A DNA stretch of 64,000 bases from Anaspis maculata (Eukaryota > Arthropoda > Insecta > Coleoptera > Scraptiidae), in NCBI GenBank assembly GCA_949128115.1, contig OX421961.1:106624363-106688362 (forward strand), read 5' to 3'. Both the position numbers and the translations under genes were made by a program. Of the stretch, positions 41,907 through 52,834 are shown in pieces. The notes below the pieces were generated by a model. That model ran no database searches. It saw nothing but the letters and a program-made list of their open reading frames with translations, and was not told the DNA's origin. The first letter of the stretch is position 1. Every line of letters starts with the position of its first letter.

Positions 41907-43017
41907 AGTAGATATGTCCAGCAGAGCTATGATTCGAGTGACCTGAGAGATTTTGTTTCGAAGTTTTCGGATCTATGTTATTCGGCACCATGATTAGTTG
42001 TCTTCCTTTTACGACTCATCAGGGTAACTCGGGGGTCAAAGTGATCTGACGGGAGTCGCTCCTTTCAAAGCTCAATCGTGCCCGATAGAAACTCCATGCA
42101 AAGTTACCTTTTTCTGTCTCCTTGAATGCCAGGCGTATATCGATCACTAGGGACCTTGGAGGTCACGCACGTGCGTAAAAGGTCAAGTTTAGGTATACTG
42201 CTTTTTTTTGCCGTGATTCGATCAGTTACTTGGGTCACTTTTGACCCTTGAAGGAAGGCAGCTATTGACGGTGACACAAGACTTTATCCGAATCATTTTT
42301 CAAAGCATTTTTCGCACATTTATGCTACAGATGGACGGAGAAATTTTGCGAGACGTGATGTCGGACGGTTTTTTTCATGTTATTGGAAAGTGGCGTAATT
42401 TTCCGACTTGTTTTTAGTCTTATGACGCTATCAACACTTTACGAAAACTAAATCAAACCTCTTGAGACCTCTCCTATCTAAAAATCTGATGCCGTGTTGC
42501 TCCGAAAAAAAAGTGAAACCTCGTGGACAAACCTAGATTTCGATTTATTTTAATTATCATTGATCCAAGTTTCGGGGCCTTGAAGATTTAGTTCTGCAGA
42601 GAGAATAACACGTCTCTGCGGCACCCGATCGCATTTCCATGCAAGACACGATCAATTTTTCAAATATTCTCATATTTTGATGTCAGTTTGACAGGCAACT
42701 CAACTTTTGGACAAGCCAGTTTCTCACCAGATTAGAAGGCACCAAGCCTACAATGCCAAACTAGAAAATTTTCCCAGATCACTCGAATCACAATAAAGCT
42801 GTTGGACGTATACCTACCTAGGTCCAGGTATCTACTGTAGATTCACCATCTTTCATTTTATGGGCGCAGCCATTTTGAATGCCGAAGTGTCTTTTTTAAT
42901 GTGAAATGTGCCCAGCATAACGTCACTCATGTTCTCTTTTGGGTAAAATCCGAGACCAGGAGTCACAAGAAAGACGAACAGAATGTGAATCGAAGAATAC
43001 TATTTTTTTGTGAATAG
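41907..43017. other. Intergenic, no gene recognised
   Basis: AT-rich single-copy-looking sequence with no coding exon found. Confidence 0.4.
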
Positions 43018-43651
43018 GGTAGTGACCGATTTTTTTATTATTTTTTTTTTTCAAAGTTCACTTCTTGATAAGTGACGCTATATAGTTAACAGATTTTTTT
43101 TCGTAAGTTTTCTTGGTCAAAAAAATTATGAAAGTTTTCGATCATTTTAAATTTGGCGCGATGACGTCACAATCTTTCATAGGCGGAGAGGCAGGCTTGA
43201 CAACACTACAGAACTTACTACAAAAAGCACTAGCGTCAACCCGTAAACGCTCATAACAGCTGATTGTTATATTGTTAACGCTTTGTGTATCTGTGCGGTG
43301 ATTCGTGTTGTTTAGTTGTTTTGCTTGAAAATATGAAAAGTTGGTAAAATCTTTCATGATTTATGTATATTTCAAAACTACATCAGACTTCAATGGTTAT
43401 GTTATGCTGGCAAACGTCAACGTCAACACTGACACAGAGGCAACGGAGGTGGGGTCATCCCCACTACTGTAAAAAGATTGAAACGTCACAGCCCGCCTTA
43501 CAGCTCGGTAGATTTGAAATCGTTCGCAAAAGTAGCCACTTTCAAGGCAGATTTTGAGACACTTGGAACTTTTTTTTTGCGTAGTCTTGTTATTAAGGCT
43601 CTACATTCGATTAGTATGTTTTTTTTTATATTTTTCGATGGTGGTCACTAC
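43018..43651. mobile_element. Possible TIR element, GGTAGTGACC ends
   Basis: GGTAGTGACCGATTTTTT at 43018 and ATTTTTCGATGGTGGTCACTACC (short blocks) ending at 43651 form imperfect 25-bp inverted ends. The interior includes GGCGCGATGACGTCAC. There is no obvious target duplication. Confidence 0.45.
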
Positions 43652-43869
43652 CTTATTATAACAACTAACTTGTGACAAGTGTGACATATGACACTTGGGA
43701 TGGTACTTTTTCCTCAGTGAAAATCGCTGTTAAACTGGGAGTTCAGCAGAGCAAACATCATTTCGAACAATTGATTTGAATTGAATTTGAATCATATTAT
43801 GACTCCTTCAGTCCATCAACTTATCTGTCCAACTTGAGGAAAAAATATTATAGTAGATGACTACGATCC

Positions 43870-44450
43870 ATTCAAGCTTGAAATGAGAAATAGATCAGAG
43901 GAGGACATAGCGTGTAGTACACCGCTCCAGTCCAGTCGGGTGATAGCTCGACTGATGCAACGCTTAGCGCGGCTGAAAGTTGGATGGGATACCGCCGGTA
44001 AGTAGTGCCAGTGGGCGAGCCGCTGGCGAGTCTTATCTGACTATCTAAGCCTCGATCTAAGCCGGCTGAAACTCCTTCTCGGGTGGTCATGGGCAAACCC
44101 TCAGAGTACATCACGCCTATAACTGGCAGTACGGCAATGTGTAGAGGAAAACCGATGGCCTAGTCAAGGAGACGGACGAAGTGGGAAACGTACCATTGCA
44201 GGGCGTCCCTAGATGTGTGGGACATCTACACCAACCTGCGTCGGGGGTTGCAGACAGTCCAGGTCAACCGTGCGCTTGTCGGTCCCAATGCTTGGATGAA
44301 CCCGAGGATGAGCCTACCAAACATCCAGGCACCAAATCATGGCTCGGTGAGTCTGACTGGTCTGAGCAGTGGTACAATGGACCCAAAAGCGAGACCTATG
44401 TGCCAGAGGTGGAACAACGTTCCATCAACTCCTCTCCCCCCCTTCCCCCC
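43870..44450. other. GC-rich unassigned segment
   Basis: Clearly more GC-rich than its neighbours, with overlapping open frames on both strands (for example 44215-44478 + and 43872-44114 -) and a C-rich tract at 44443-44455. The texture suggests old retroelement or other imported repeat sequence. I recognise no domain. Confidence 0.35.
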
Positions 44451-44544
44451 CCCAATAAATTCAGATTCCGGGAAATAGATTACAGGCGTCCAATTTTTGT
44501 AATGTATTTATTATTTATTTATCGATCACATTTTGATTCAGGCT

Positions 44545-45051
44545 TTATTTCCCATAAGTCCCATGTTGACCATGAACACCAATTCCTGATCCGCTGTGGT
44601 GGGTGTTGCTACCATGATGGCCTACTCCTGCGCTACCACCATGATGACCTACTCCTACGCTACCATGATGCTGACTTCCGTGATGGGGGACATCGTGATG
44701 AACACTGCCACCATGATGTCCTCCTCCAACTCCAACACTGCCATGATGCTGGCTTCCGTGGCCTACTCCTACGCTACCATGAGTACCATGTTGAGTTCCA
44801 TGGCTTCCTCCAACGCTACCCTGATGTCCACCAACTTTTCCTCCGACGCCATATGCACTGATGGCGGTCATAACGGCACTCAACAGAAAAACTGTAACCT
44901 ACAAAAATAATGTTAATATTTCCATAAAATGTTTAAATTTTGCAGTAGTTAATCCATTCTTGCTCAAAATTTCATTTTACTCTGGTGACATTCTCGCTGT
45001 TTTCAGCTTTTCAAAAAAAAAAACAAAGAAACTTACAAGGATACGAGACAT
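44545..45051 (-). CDS. Secreted Gly/His-rich repeat protein, two exons
   Basis: Exon 1 45037-45051 codes MSRIL; exon 2 44545-44898 continues VTVFLLSAVMTAISAYG, together a signal peptide. About 122 residues. The mature chain is almost only Gly, His, Ser and Val in repeats such as HHGSVGVGHHGGS and GSQHHGSVGVG, ending GQHGTYGK. TATAAATA at 45101-45108 (minus) and initiator TTCAGTG at 45073-45079 lie about 31 bases apart. AATAAA signals lie at 44507-44519. The first intron interrupts the signal peptide, as in many insect cuticle genes. His-rich repeats suggest metal binding or matrix cross-linking (inference). Open frames on the plus strand over this gene are shadows of the repeats. Confidence 0.85.
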
Positions 45052-45072
45052 CTTGGTTGTTGTTTTGAAAAA

Positions 45073-45108
45073 CACTGAACGTGAACGTGTAAATTTCGTT
45101 TATTTATA
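45073..45108 (-). promoter_or_regulatory. Core promoter of the Gly/His-rich gene
   Basis: TATAAATA (45108 to 45101) and initiator TTCAGTG (45079 to 45073) on the minus strand, with normal spacing. Confidence 0.7.
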
Positions 45109-45109
45109 G

Positions 45110-46193
45110 CGCTAAAATTTTACGCGCGCAAAAAAGACGTAAATATTTTTCAAAAGTGGTATTGGATGAAAACCTGATTCAGAACAATAAATTATTGTTT
45201 ATTGGTGGTTTCCAGTAATTGTGAAGCGATGTCGGTGGACATTTTTTATTATTCTGAAATAAATGTGTTTTGATTAGCTAAAATTTTATTCGTCTGATAA
45301 TTATTACGTAAGGTAAGACCGTGATGACCTGATTTGAATAATTGTCTTCGAATATTGGCGACGGTCAAGGCAAGTCAAGTTGGTATATGCCTTTGCCCCT
45401 ACTTACTGTTAGCAGACTAATAGTAATAATAGTATCCAGGTATACAGGTGATTCATAAAACATGCTCACCCCTATTTTTCTCAAGAGCCGTTTGTGATAT
45501 CGGGTCGCGGAAAAAACCATTGAATACCTAATGATAATATCTAATATGTAATGAATTTCTACCTACTTTTTATTCGAGACGGAAAATTATTCTATAGGTA
45601 TTATTAAAAATAAATCATAAAGTATTCGGGTGGGAAATTGGAATTAGAGAGAAAGATTGAAACTTTGCAGCATCTTCACAATAATTTAACAGAAGATTTT
45701 TTGAAACCAGAAAAATTTGAAGATTTCAGAAAAACCTCAAAGCCTTTTCTGAATCATCTTATTGTTGAAATCCTCGATTGAGCTTTATTCAAGGACGGCA
45801 TTTCCTACTGTTTTTTCTTGAAACGCGAGTTTCAGGCAAACCAGTTCAAAATTTCAAAATTCGAAAAACTCGATTTTTTTCCCAAAATTTTTGTACATAG
45901 GTACACATCTTTCGAAAAAAGACCTTTATTATCTTGCCAGCCTAGATTTGAATAACTCTTTTTTTTACATTTTTAGCTGCACAGGTTTGGCAGAAACTTC
46001 GTCACAAGAATCTATCTGCTTCTCTTTCGCTCTGCAGCTAATCCGCAGTCTGTTTAAGCCATTTTTTATGCTAGGAAATGCCGTCCTAGCGTAAACAGCA
46101 CAAACAGCATCAATAGCATAAACAGTTATTTGAGGTCTGGTCTCAGAAAGCATTTTCAACTGGAAAACTCTTGGAAAATCAATGGTGCTATTC
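45110..46193. other. Intergenic, no gene recognised
   Basis: The block at about 45628-45665 is shared with 6462-6500. No exon found. Confidence 0.4.
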
Positions 46194-46343
46194 TGTAAAA
46201 AAGATCGATGCACTACATAAGCACTACATCGCTGTAAAATGACAGAAATAATAATGTTTGGCATTGTCACATATGTCATCTTACAGCGATACAGCCAAGG
46301 ATACAGCGTTTACATCGATGTATCTTTTTCACAGAATAGCCCC
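46194..46343. mobile_element. Palindromic MITE, GGNGCTATTCTG ends
   Basis: 150 bp. GGTGCTATTCTGTAAAAAAG at the left mirrors CTTTTTCACAGAATAGCCCC at the right, with inner stems CGATGCA and CTACATCGCTGTAA. The termini resemble those of the GGGCCGCTATTCT family. Confidence 0.75.
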
Positions 46344-47134
46344 ATAAAATAAAAAATTGTTAGAAATGGTTCAAGAACCAGTTACCGCTTGTTTAAATAA
46401 AAATTGATGAAAGTCTGTTCACGGGATAAAAAGCTCGAAATTTGCAATTTTTCCAAGAGAGGGGACTCTACAACCGTTGGTCTGACTTCAAAAACTCCCC
46501 CATTCTCTCTCCTCAGTTGAAATTTTTTCAAAAAATTCGATCTCGGAACAGGAAAGAACGTCTGAGTTCTTCACCAAACTCAAAGATTTGTAGCGCTCGA
46601 CTGGGAAATTGTGGGAACCTGCAGACTCAATTTGATTCTTTTTATGTTGCTTTCTGCCTGATCTGGTTCCAATCCATCGGATATATATATTTTTTAATAA
46701 TTCAATATCAAAGTTTTGGATTTTGACTTTTTTCAAAGTTTTGAATCTTGACATTTTCCTATTAATAAATGCACAGGTGACAGTCAGAGAGATACTTTCA
46801 ACTATTCTGAATACAGCTTTTCAAGGGCTTTCCAATGACTGGGAATGATAACATCCCAGGGCCTACTCTGCGGATTTGCTTCAGCGCCAAAAATAACGAT
46901 TTTTTTTTTCACACTTCTTGCAGGAAGTCATCTGTTTCCATCACAACAATGTCATTTGAATAATCGTACAACCTGCAAATCTCAATTTCAACAATTCATG
47001 AGATTCAGTATTGACAACTGCCGCATGAGGGTGCTGAAACGGGCAGGATATTCAAAATGTGCAGAGGGCCTGTAAACACCTGGGTATCATCTGCCATACA
47101 GTAATTTGAAAATGTTATTCGGGTAGAAATAATA
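46344..47134. other. Repeat-derived intergenic sequence
   Basis: 46355-46460 is a diverged copy of 13895-14010. No gene. Confidence 0.4.
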
Positions 47135-48052
47135 CAGGGTGTCCGTTTTTCGAGGCTAAGCATGGGTATCTCGCTTATCTCAAGAGATACAAAGTCAGTT
47201 AAATTAGGAAAAAGTTGCGCATTTTCATGACGATCAATGATCAAAAAAGAAATTTGACGTATCGATTTTCGTTTTTGAGATATCGTGAAAAAACAGGATT
47301 ATGATTTTTGCTTTTATTTTTTATTCAAAAAACGGTTGAAGGTGGCCTTTTCTAATCTAGACATGGTCAGGGCACTTTTTCAAGGGGAATCCAAATCTGC
47401 CAAAATCTTCATTTTAGCTTTCAAAACAACCGAGATACGACATTCAACTTTTTTCTCTAATGGGCGCCATATTGGATTTTGATATTTTTGAATACGGTGT
47501 TCTTATCTGGTTCGAACGATGTGCCACCTGTCATTGTTGAATAAATGTTTGACATTTAAGTTTTTTTTTATTGTCGATGCTGATTTTGTTTCCAAAGCAC
47601 TCTTTGAAAAATTTAAAATTTTTTTTTGCTCTAAAGCATGAATTCAACAGTGGCATGTGACACATCGTTGTAACCAGAAAATAAAATTGTATTAAAAAAT
47701 GTCAAAATCCAATATGGCGCCCATAAGAGAAAAAAAATTGAATGTCATATCTCGGTTGTTTTGAAAGCTAGAATGAATATTTTGGCAACATTGAATTCCC
47801 CTTGAAAAAGTGCCTCCACAATGTCTCAACTAGAAAAAGCTACCATCAACCGTTTTTCAAATAAAAAATAAAAACAAAAATTACAAATTTCTGTTTTTTC
47901 TCGATATCTCGAAAACTAAAACTGACAAGTCAAATATCTTTCTGGATCATTGATCGTCATGAAAATTCGCAACTTTTTTCCAATTTAACCGACTCTGTAT
48001 CTCTAAAGATAAGCGAGATACCCATGCTTAGCCTCGAAAAACGGACACCCTG
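47135..48052. mobile_element. CAGGGTG-ended foldback with TA duplication
   Basis: 918 bp. Ends CAGGGTGTCCGTTTTTCGAG and its complement; TA on both sides (47133-47134, 48053-48054). The arms are almost fully palindromic, with a short loop near 47510-47690. Unlike several other copies, symmetry stops at the ends, so this is a clean boundary for the family. Confidence 0.85.
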
Positions 48053-48196
48053 TATAAATCTTTTTTCGCAACAAAAGTTGTTTTTCGACTGTATTTTGGT
48101 CAGTAGTGTTTCTGTGTTGATCTTTATACCCAGTGACCGGTTTCAATTAATAGGGTTACAATTATCAATAAAAGGACGCTCTACGAGACCGCCTTC

Positions 48197-48239
48197 TAAG
48201 TAGGTAGGTAGGTGGGTAGGTAGATAGATAGGTAGGTTA
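48197..48239 (+). repeat. (GTAG)n / (GTGG) microsatellite
   Basis: About ten tetranucleotide units with variants. Confidence 0.85.
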
Positions 48240-48608
48240 CAGTCCATTTTTTAAAAGTCCATTGCTCGGTCAGTTGTGTTTCAATGTTGCAAATGACAGA
48301 CACCTCCGCATTGACGGTGAATGCAAAGCGTGCCATTTGCACCACAATCGCCCTCAACAAAAAAATAGACTGTATATATGTGCACCTGATAGGTAGTCTC
48401 TGAGATTACCATGTTTCATCAAACAATTAGGTACCAAGTCGAACGCGTGTTAATCACTCCAGCAAACATAACTAAAAGAGAATCCAATAATAGAAACAGC
48501 AATAACGCTCTCATGAATGACCAGTCACTTTTTTTATAACGGCATCTTCGAAAACATTTAATTTCATTGCACTACAAATTTTCGTTTTAAACAGTATTTA
48601 AAACAATA

Positions 48609-49143
48609 TCAAAGTCCACCCGGCTTGTATTCACAAACTGGATCGGCAGGTGGCTGAGGAGCCGGCGCAATCGTTGGCGCCAATTCGCTGGGCGGCACCT
48701 CGGTATTTTCCGGAACCTCAGGCTGAGGTTGCTGAGGTGGCTCCTCCGTCTTGTCTTTGCTTTTCCGCGAATTCTTGAAAATCTGGTCCGAGTTTAGCAC
48801 CAACGCTATCAGAATGCAGCTCACGGCCAGAATTACGTAGATGAAAAGCTCAAAAGTGACCATGGCGGCCACATTGCTGATGGACTTGACGATTGTGGAA
48901 GAAACCACCTGACTGGCCAAGTCCCAAGAGCCGAAGACGACCTTGAATTTGGACAAGAGATAAAAAAAAATTCGAAGCGATTCGAATGAAGGACGAAAAT
49001 AAGAATTAGGAACTCACAGCTTCGCAGAAGTTGACGATGCTCATCACTGCCGAGGTGAAGAAGCCGCCGAGTCTGGTCAGCATGCCGGGACCGGCCGTGT
49101 CGCCTTCATGGGTGGGCTTGACTCTATTCGCAAAGTAATTCAT
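48609..49143 (-). CDS. Small single-pass membrane protein, Pro-rich tail, unrecognised
   Basis: Exon 1 49018-49143 (MNYFANRVKPTHEGD ... SIVNFCEA) and exon 2 48609-48941 (VVFGSWDLASQVV ...) join at a phase-0 GTGAGT-AG intron of 76 bp; 152 residues. There is one strong hydrophobic segment at about residues 70-91 (VTFELFIYVILAVSCILIAL). Then comes a basic stretch (KNSRKSKDK) and a Pro/Glu/Ala-rich tail ending CEYKPGGL. There is no N-terminal signal peptide, so the hydrophobic stretch is probably a signal anchor or a reticulon-like or tail segment. I do not recognise the family. Codon-like composition and intact splicing argue for a real gene. A MITE (49292-49443) lies upstream. Confidence 0.72.
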
Positions 49144-49291
49144 TCTACTGGGATTTGTAGGTCAGCGAAATAATTGAGGCAAAGAAAAAAATACAAAAAA
49201 AGGACTGCTTCATACACGTCAGCTTGACATATTGAGTTTTTATCAGTGCCTAGCGACATGTTGGCAAAATATTCGATCACTTGATACAACA

Positions 49292-49443
49292 GGGGCCCTA
49301 TTTTCGAAAACGAGGAACCCATCACATCACCTAGCCAACCATCGAATAAGAACAGAGCATTCCAACCAATCACACCTCGACGTCAAATAAGTGATCCGTT
49401 CACCAGTTTCCGAAATATAGGGCTTTCCGAAATATAGATCCCC
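49292..49443. mobile_element. MITE with GGGGCCCTATTTTCG ends
   Basis: GGGGCCCTATTTTCGAAAAC at the left mirrors TTTCCGAAATATAGATCCCC at the right, where CCGAAATATAG occurs twice in tandem. It lies about 150 bp upstream of the membrane-protein start codon and may contribute to its 5' region. Confidence 0.65.
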
Positions 49444-49737
49444 AGGGTTAAAGACAGCCTACATTATGTATATAGATAGGTTAAGAATATCGATGATGAC
49501 ACAGATGGAAAAGATGGTAATCAATAACATACAATCGGAGCAGACGACGAATGCATTCGAAATTGCTACAGGAGTTCTGGGTTCTGGAGACCTACGTAGG
49601 TATATTTGAAGATACGCCATTATTGCAACCTTTTGATATTGGCCATTGGCCGACAAGATGAAGCCACAGCAAAGCTGTGCGGGACGCAACAGGCGAATAT
49701 CTTTGCAAAACCAATGTCGCAGTTGTTTGAGAAATTT

Positions 49738-49969
49738 CTAGCCCAGTCATCCTAGCATTCGAGGTCGGAATCTCTCCCATAAAGCTGGATTTTTGCATAC
49801 ATGTCCAGAAAACAGCTCTCTTTCTATTAGTGATAAGAAAAATTTCTGAGACCCGGAGCGTTTTTCGCCATTTTGAAAAAACTGTCAATTTTTTCAGTTT
49901 TTCTTGAAAAGCTCTGTAAATATTCAACTTATTGGCATGGAAGTTTTTGCAGTGATTAGAGCTTGAAAT
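49738..49969 (+). repeat. Left copy of an inverted repeat pair spanning 5.9 kb
   Basis: About 232 bp matching, inverted, 55441-55689 (shared AGCCCAGTCATCCTAG, AAAGCTGGATTTTTGCATAC, TTTTTGCAGTGATTAGAGCT). The pair encloses the tyrosine recombinase gene and the 52.8-55.4 kb palindrome. The pair may simply be two copies of a dispersed repeat. Confidence 0.75.
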
Positions 49970-49990
49970 TCTCCATTCAATGCTGCCGTA

Positions 49991-50120
49991 ATAGTATATT
50001 ACATACCGAGACGGGAAATACATCATTACTGCTGAGGGCACAGAGAGCCTCCAGGCTTTGCCTGGAGGCTCTAGCCCGAAGCTGGAATGATGTATTTACC
50101 GTCGAGAGTATGTATACTAT
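49991..50120. repeat. Palindromic element next to the tyrosine recombinase gene
   Basis: Outer inverted arms: ATAGTATATTACATACC...GGGAAATACATCATT against AATGATGTATTTACC...TATACTAT. At the centre lies a perfect 13-bp inverted pair AGAGCCTCCAGGC (50044-50056) / GCCTGGAGGCTCT (50060-50072) with spacer TTT. It is the same family as 24061-24198. It ends 174 bp before the recombinase start codon. Confidence 0.8.
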
Positions 50121-50294
50121 TTTACTTACAATCATTCAATAATTTCATCAAATAGAATTTGAATTAGAAAACCATTAATTGTGCACTTCGTAACAAATTA
50201 GGTGGCTTTGACTTTGGCAGTCATAGAAACAATCTGGAAACAATTGCCAATTTGTTTATTTTTTTCTATTCCGGCAAAGTGAAAAAAGACCATC

Positions 50295-51561
50295 ATGTCC
50301 GATTCTGAAATAGATCTTACACCTCCAGATCTCCGGGAAGCAGCTGCAGAAGCTTCGGCAGATTTGCTCCCGGAGAAAAGTCGTGAACGGTATGAGAAAA
50401 CATACAAAATTTATATGGATTGGGCAAGAAATAAGAATGCCACGCAAGTTACCGAAAACGTTGTGCTGGCATATTTTAAAGAGCTCAGCCTCATAAGGAA
50501 GCCGTCGACCTTATGGGCGACATACTCGATGTTGAAAACGACGATCAATATCAAAAACAACATCGATATATCGAAATTTCCCAGACTGCAGGCCTTCTTG
50601 AAGAAGAAAAACACAGGGTACAAACCCAAAAAGTCCAGCGTTCTGACCAAGGCGCAACTGCATGATTTTATAAACAGAGCTCCGGAAGAGATGCTGACGA
50701 TCAAAGTGAAATGATTATTTAATTTATATACCCCTTTATCTTAATATTAAAACATTTCAGATCGGTTTGATACTTGGTGTGTCAGGAGCATGCAGGTCAG
50801 ATGAACTGCTGAAAATGCGAGTAAACGATATCGAAGTTACAAATGAACGTGTCAGCGTCGTGATCCCTGACACCAAGACTTATAAGCCACGATCATTTGT
50901 TGTAACCAAGTCAGAATGGGTTGAAATTTTGAGGCGGTACGTCAATTTACGGAGAAACATTGAAGGCGGGAGCGACCGGTTCTTTCTCCAGTATAGACTG
51001 GGCAAATTGTGGAGGCAACCAATGGGCCATAATGCGATTGCAAAGTTCCCCCAAAAAATTGCGGCATTTTTGGGTTTGGCCGACCAAGCCTCCTACACAG
51101 GGCACTGTTTTCGGCGCACAGCCGCCACCCTGTTGGCTAATGTAGGAGGTGATGTTTTGCAATTGAAACGATTGGGAGGTTGGCGGTCTTCGGCAGTTGC
51201 GGAAGGATACGTGGAAGCCTCACTAGAGGGCCAAGTGCAGATTGCGAATCTCCTTACAGCACCTTCCAATCAACCCATAAACAAACGGGAAGCACCCAGC
51301 AGCACCATTGTCCATTCGCCAACTCCCATGACTAATCCTCATCTACCATCTCCACTTCCTCCTCAAGTCATATCTTTTCCATCAACTTCCTCGGCTACTA
51401 CAAGCCAATTCAATTTTACAAGGGAAGACATTAAAGAAGGACTAAACCTTACGATAAACAGCCACGACCAATCGAAGGTATACATATCCTTCAATAACGT
51501 GGTAAAAGATCCTCTCAATTCGACCTCCACTGAAACCAATACAGATATTGTTGATGATTAG
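50295..51561 (+). CDS. Tyrosine recombinase (Crypton-like), two exons, intact
   Basis: Site-specific recombinase of the phage-integrase/Crypton type, which cuts and rejoins DNA through a 3'-phosphotyrosine. Exon 1 50295-50705, 55-bp intron (GTGAAA ... ACATTTCAG), exon 2 50761-51561; 403 residues. The N-terminal half is a SAM-like core-binding region (RYEKTYKIYMDWARNKN ... VLAYFKELS). All catalytic positions are present: R149 (GACRSDEL), K176 in the beta-hairpin (PDTKTYKPR), H252-x2-R255 (YTGHCFRRT), W278 (LGGW) and Y287 (AEGYVEASL). A Ser/Pro/Thr-rich tail of about 100 residues has no zinc finger. AATAAA at 51667-51672. It is either an autonomous Crypton-type element or a domesticated copy; long open frames and a clean intron argue against decay. 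Confidence 0.9.
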
Positions 51562-51666
51562 TTCAATATGTAATGTAAATACATCATAGTAGTGAGTACT
51601 TACTCATTGTTCAGTTCTGTTGTTCGTGTTCCATTATAAATATAACTAGTATATTGTTATAATAAT

Positions 51667-51672
51667 AATAAA
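51667..51672 (+). terminator. Polyadenylation signal of the tyrosine recombinase gene
   Basis: AATAAA, 106 bases after the stop codon. Confidence 0.6.
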
Positions 51673-52834
51673 ATTATGCTCTGCAAAAGTGCGACTATAC
51701 AGCTGTTATTCTTATTTCAACTTAACCAAAGAAAAGACCATCATAGACTTTATTAACGCAACTTCATATAGGCAACCAATTCAACAGTCTTGTATTTTCA
51801 TTGCTGCTTCTTTCAAGTTGGACCCAGTGAATAAAAAATTAAACTTGTAGGAATTTTAGAGTCTTTATCATATTTATTAAATTCACAATTTTTCATCAAG
51901 TACAGGTTAGTAAGTACCCACGTATACAAAAAAATGTTTCCAATTTTGTTGTGGAGTTGAAACTAATAGCATTTTAAAATCCGGGGACTCGATTGGTTCT
52001 CTAAAATCCTTGGCCAATATGAACTAGCTCGGTTCTAGTGACTCGAAAACGCTAAAGGTATATTCCGGCTTTAGGTAAACGTATCTATCATAGTACTGCA
52101 TCTACAGTTTCGACAGGTAATAAGTTCCTGTGTTTAGTTCACTCATGTGAGTCCTGTAACAAAAAATGAATAAATGATGATCATCTCCTTCAACTTGCAA
52201 GCAAAATAGGCGTACTTGCCGATAAATGAAAAACGTATCATTAGGGCGTAGCGTGTAGGGCTCTCTAGATTATCTTGTTGCAACAGCCACATCACGAGAT
52301 GATTCCTAAGAGATGTCCACATCAATTCAACGACTTGAATAGTTAGCTATTGATTAGACTTTGATGTCGATGATGTCCATGGTGTATTATGAGCACATGG
52401 TCTTGCAGGCTAAAACAAAATGTAATAATTTTTCTGTCATTAGTAGATAACAATAACCACTGTAGGGTTGGGTGCAGCTAAGGGTTTAGATTTCAGTTTC
52501 ATGTATATATTTCACATTTTCACTTACCCTTGCATGCAACTTTACCCAATAATAGGTATGTCCTGTGCGTAGAATAAAAACGGACAAATCCGTTGAATAG
52601 CTGAATATAGCAAAAACTTAGTAGATGTCGCATACCACTGAATAAATAGAACATAACCTCTAATGTTGACATCATAAATGTCAGCGAGTAGTGGTAGTGG
52701 TAGTGATCAAGAAGGCCAGCGCTGTCAATTCCATTACTGACCAAGGTAAGGAATGGGTCCATTCCGGACCTCGTCGGAGTTAGAGATGAATGCATTCCAA
52801 ATATGATTGTAAGTAAATATTTTTTTAGGATCCA
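51673..52834. other. Intergenic, no gene recognised
   Basis: AT-rich; no exon or clear repeat end was seen. Confidence 0.4.

Noticed and set aside
44181..44861. 226-codon plus-strand frame
   Set aside because: Its second half is the complement of the Gly/His repeat gene and the first half has no recognisable domain.
49140..49373. 77-codon minus-strand frame just upstream of the membrane-protein gene
   Set aside because: Largely made of the MITE at 49292-49443, in a different frame from the gene and with no domain.
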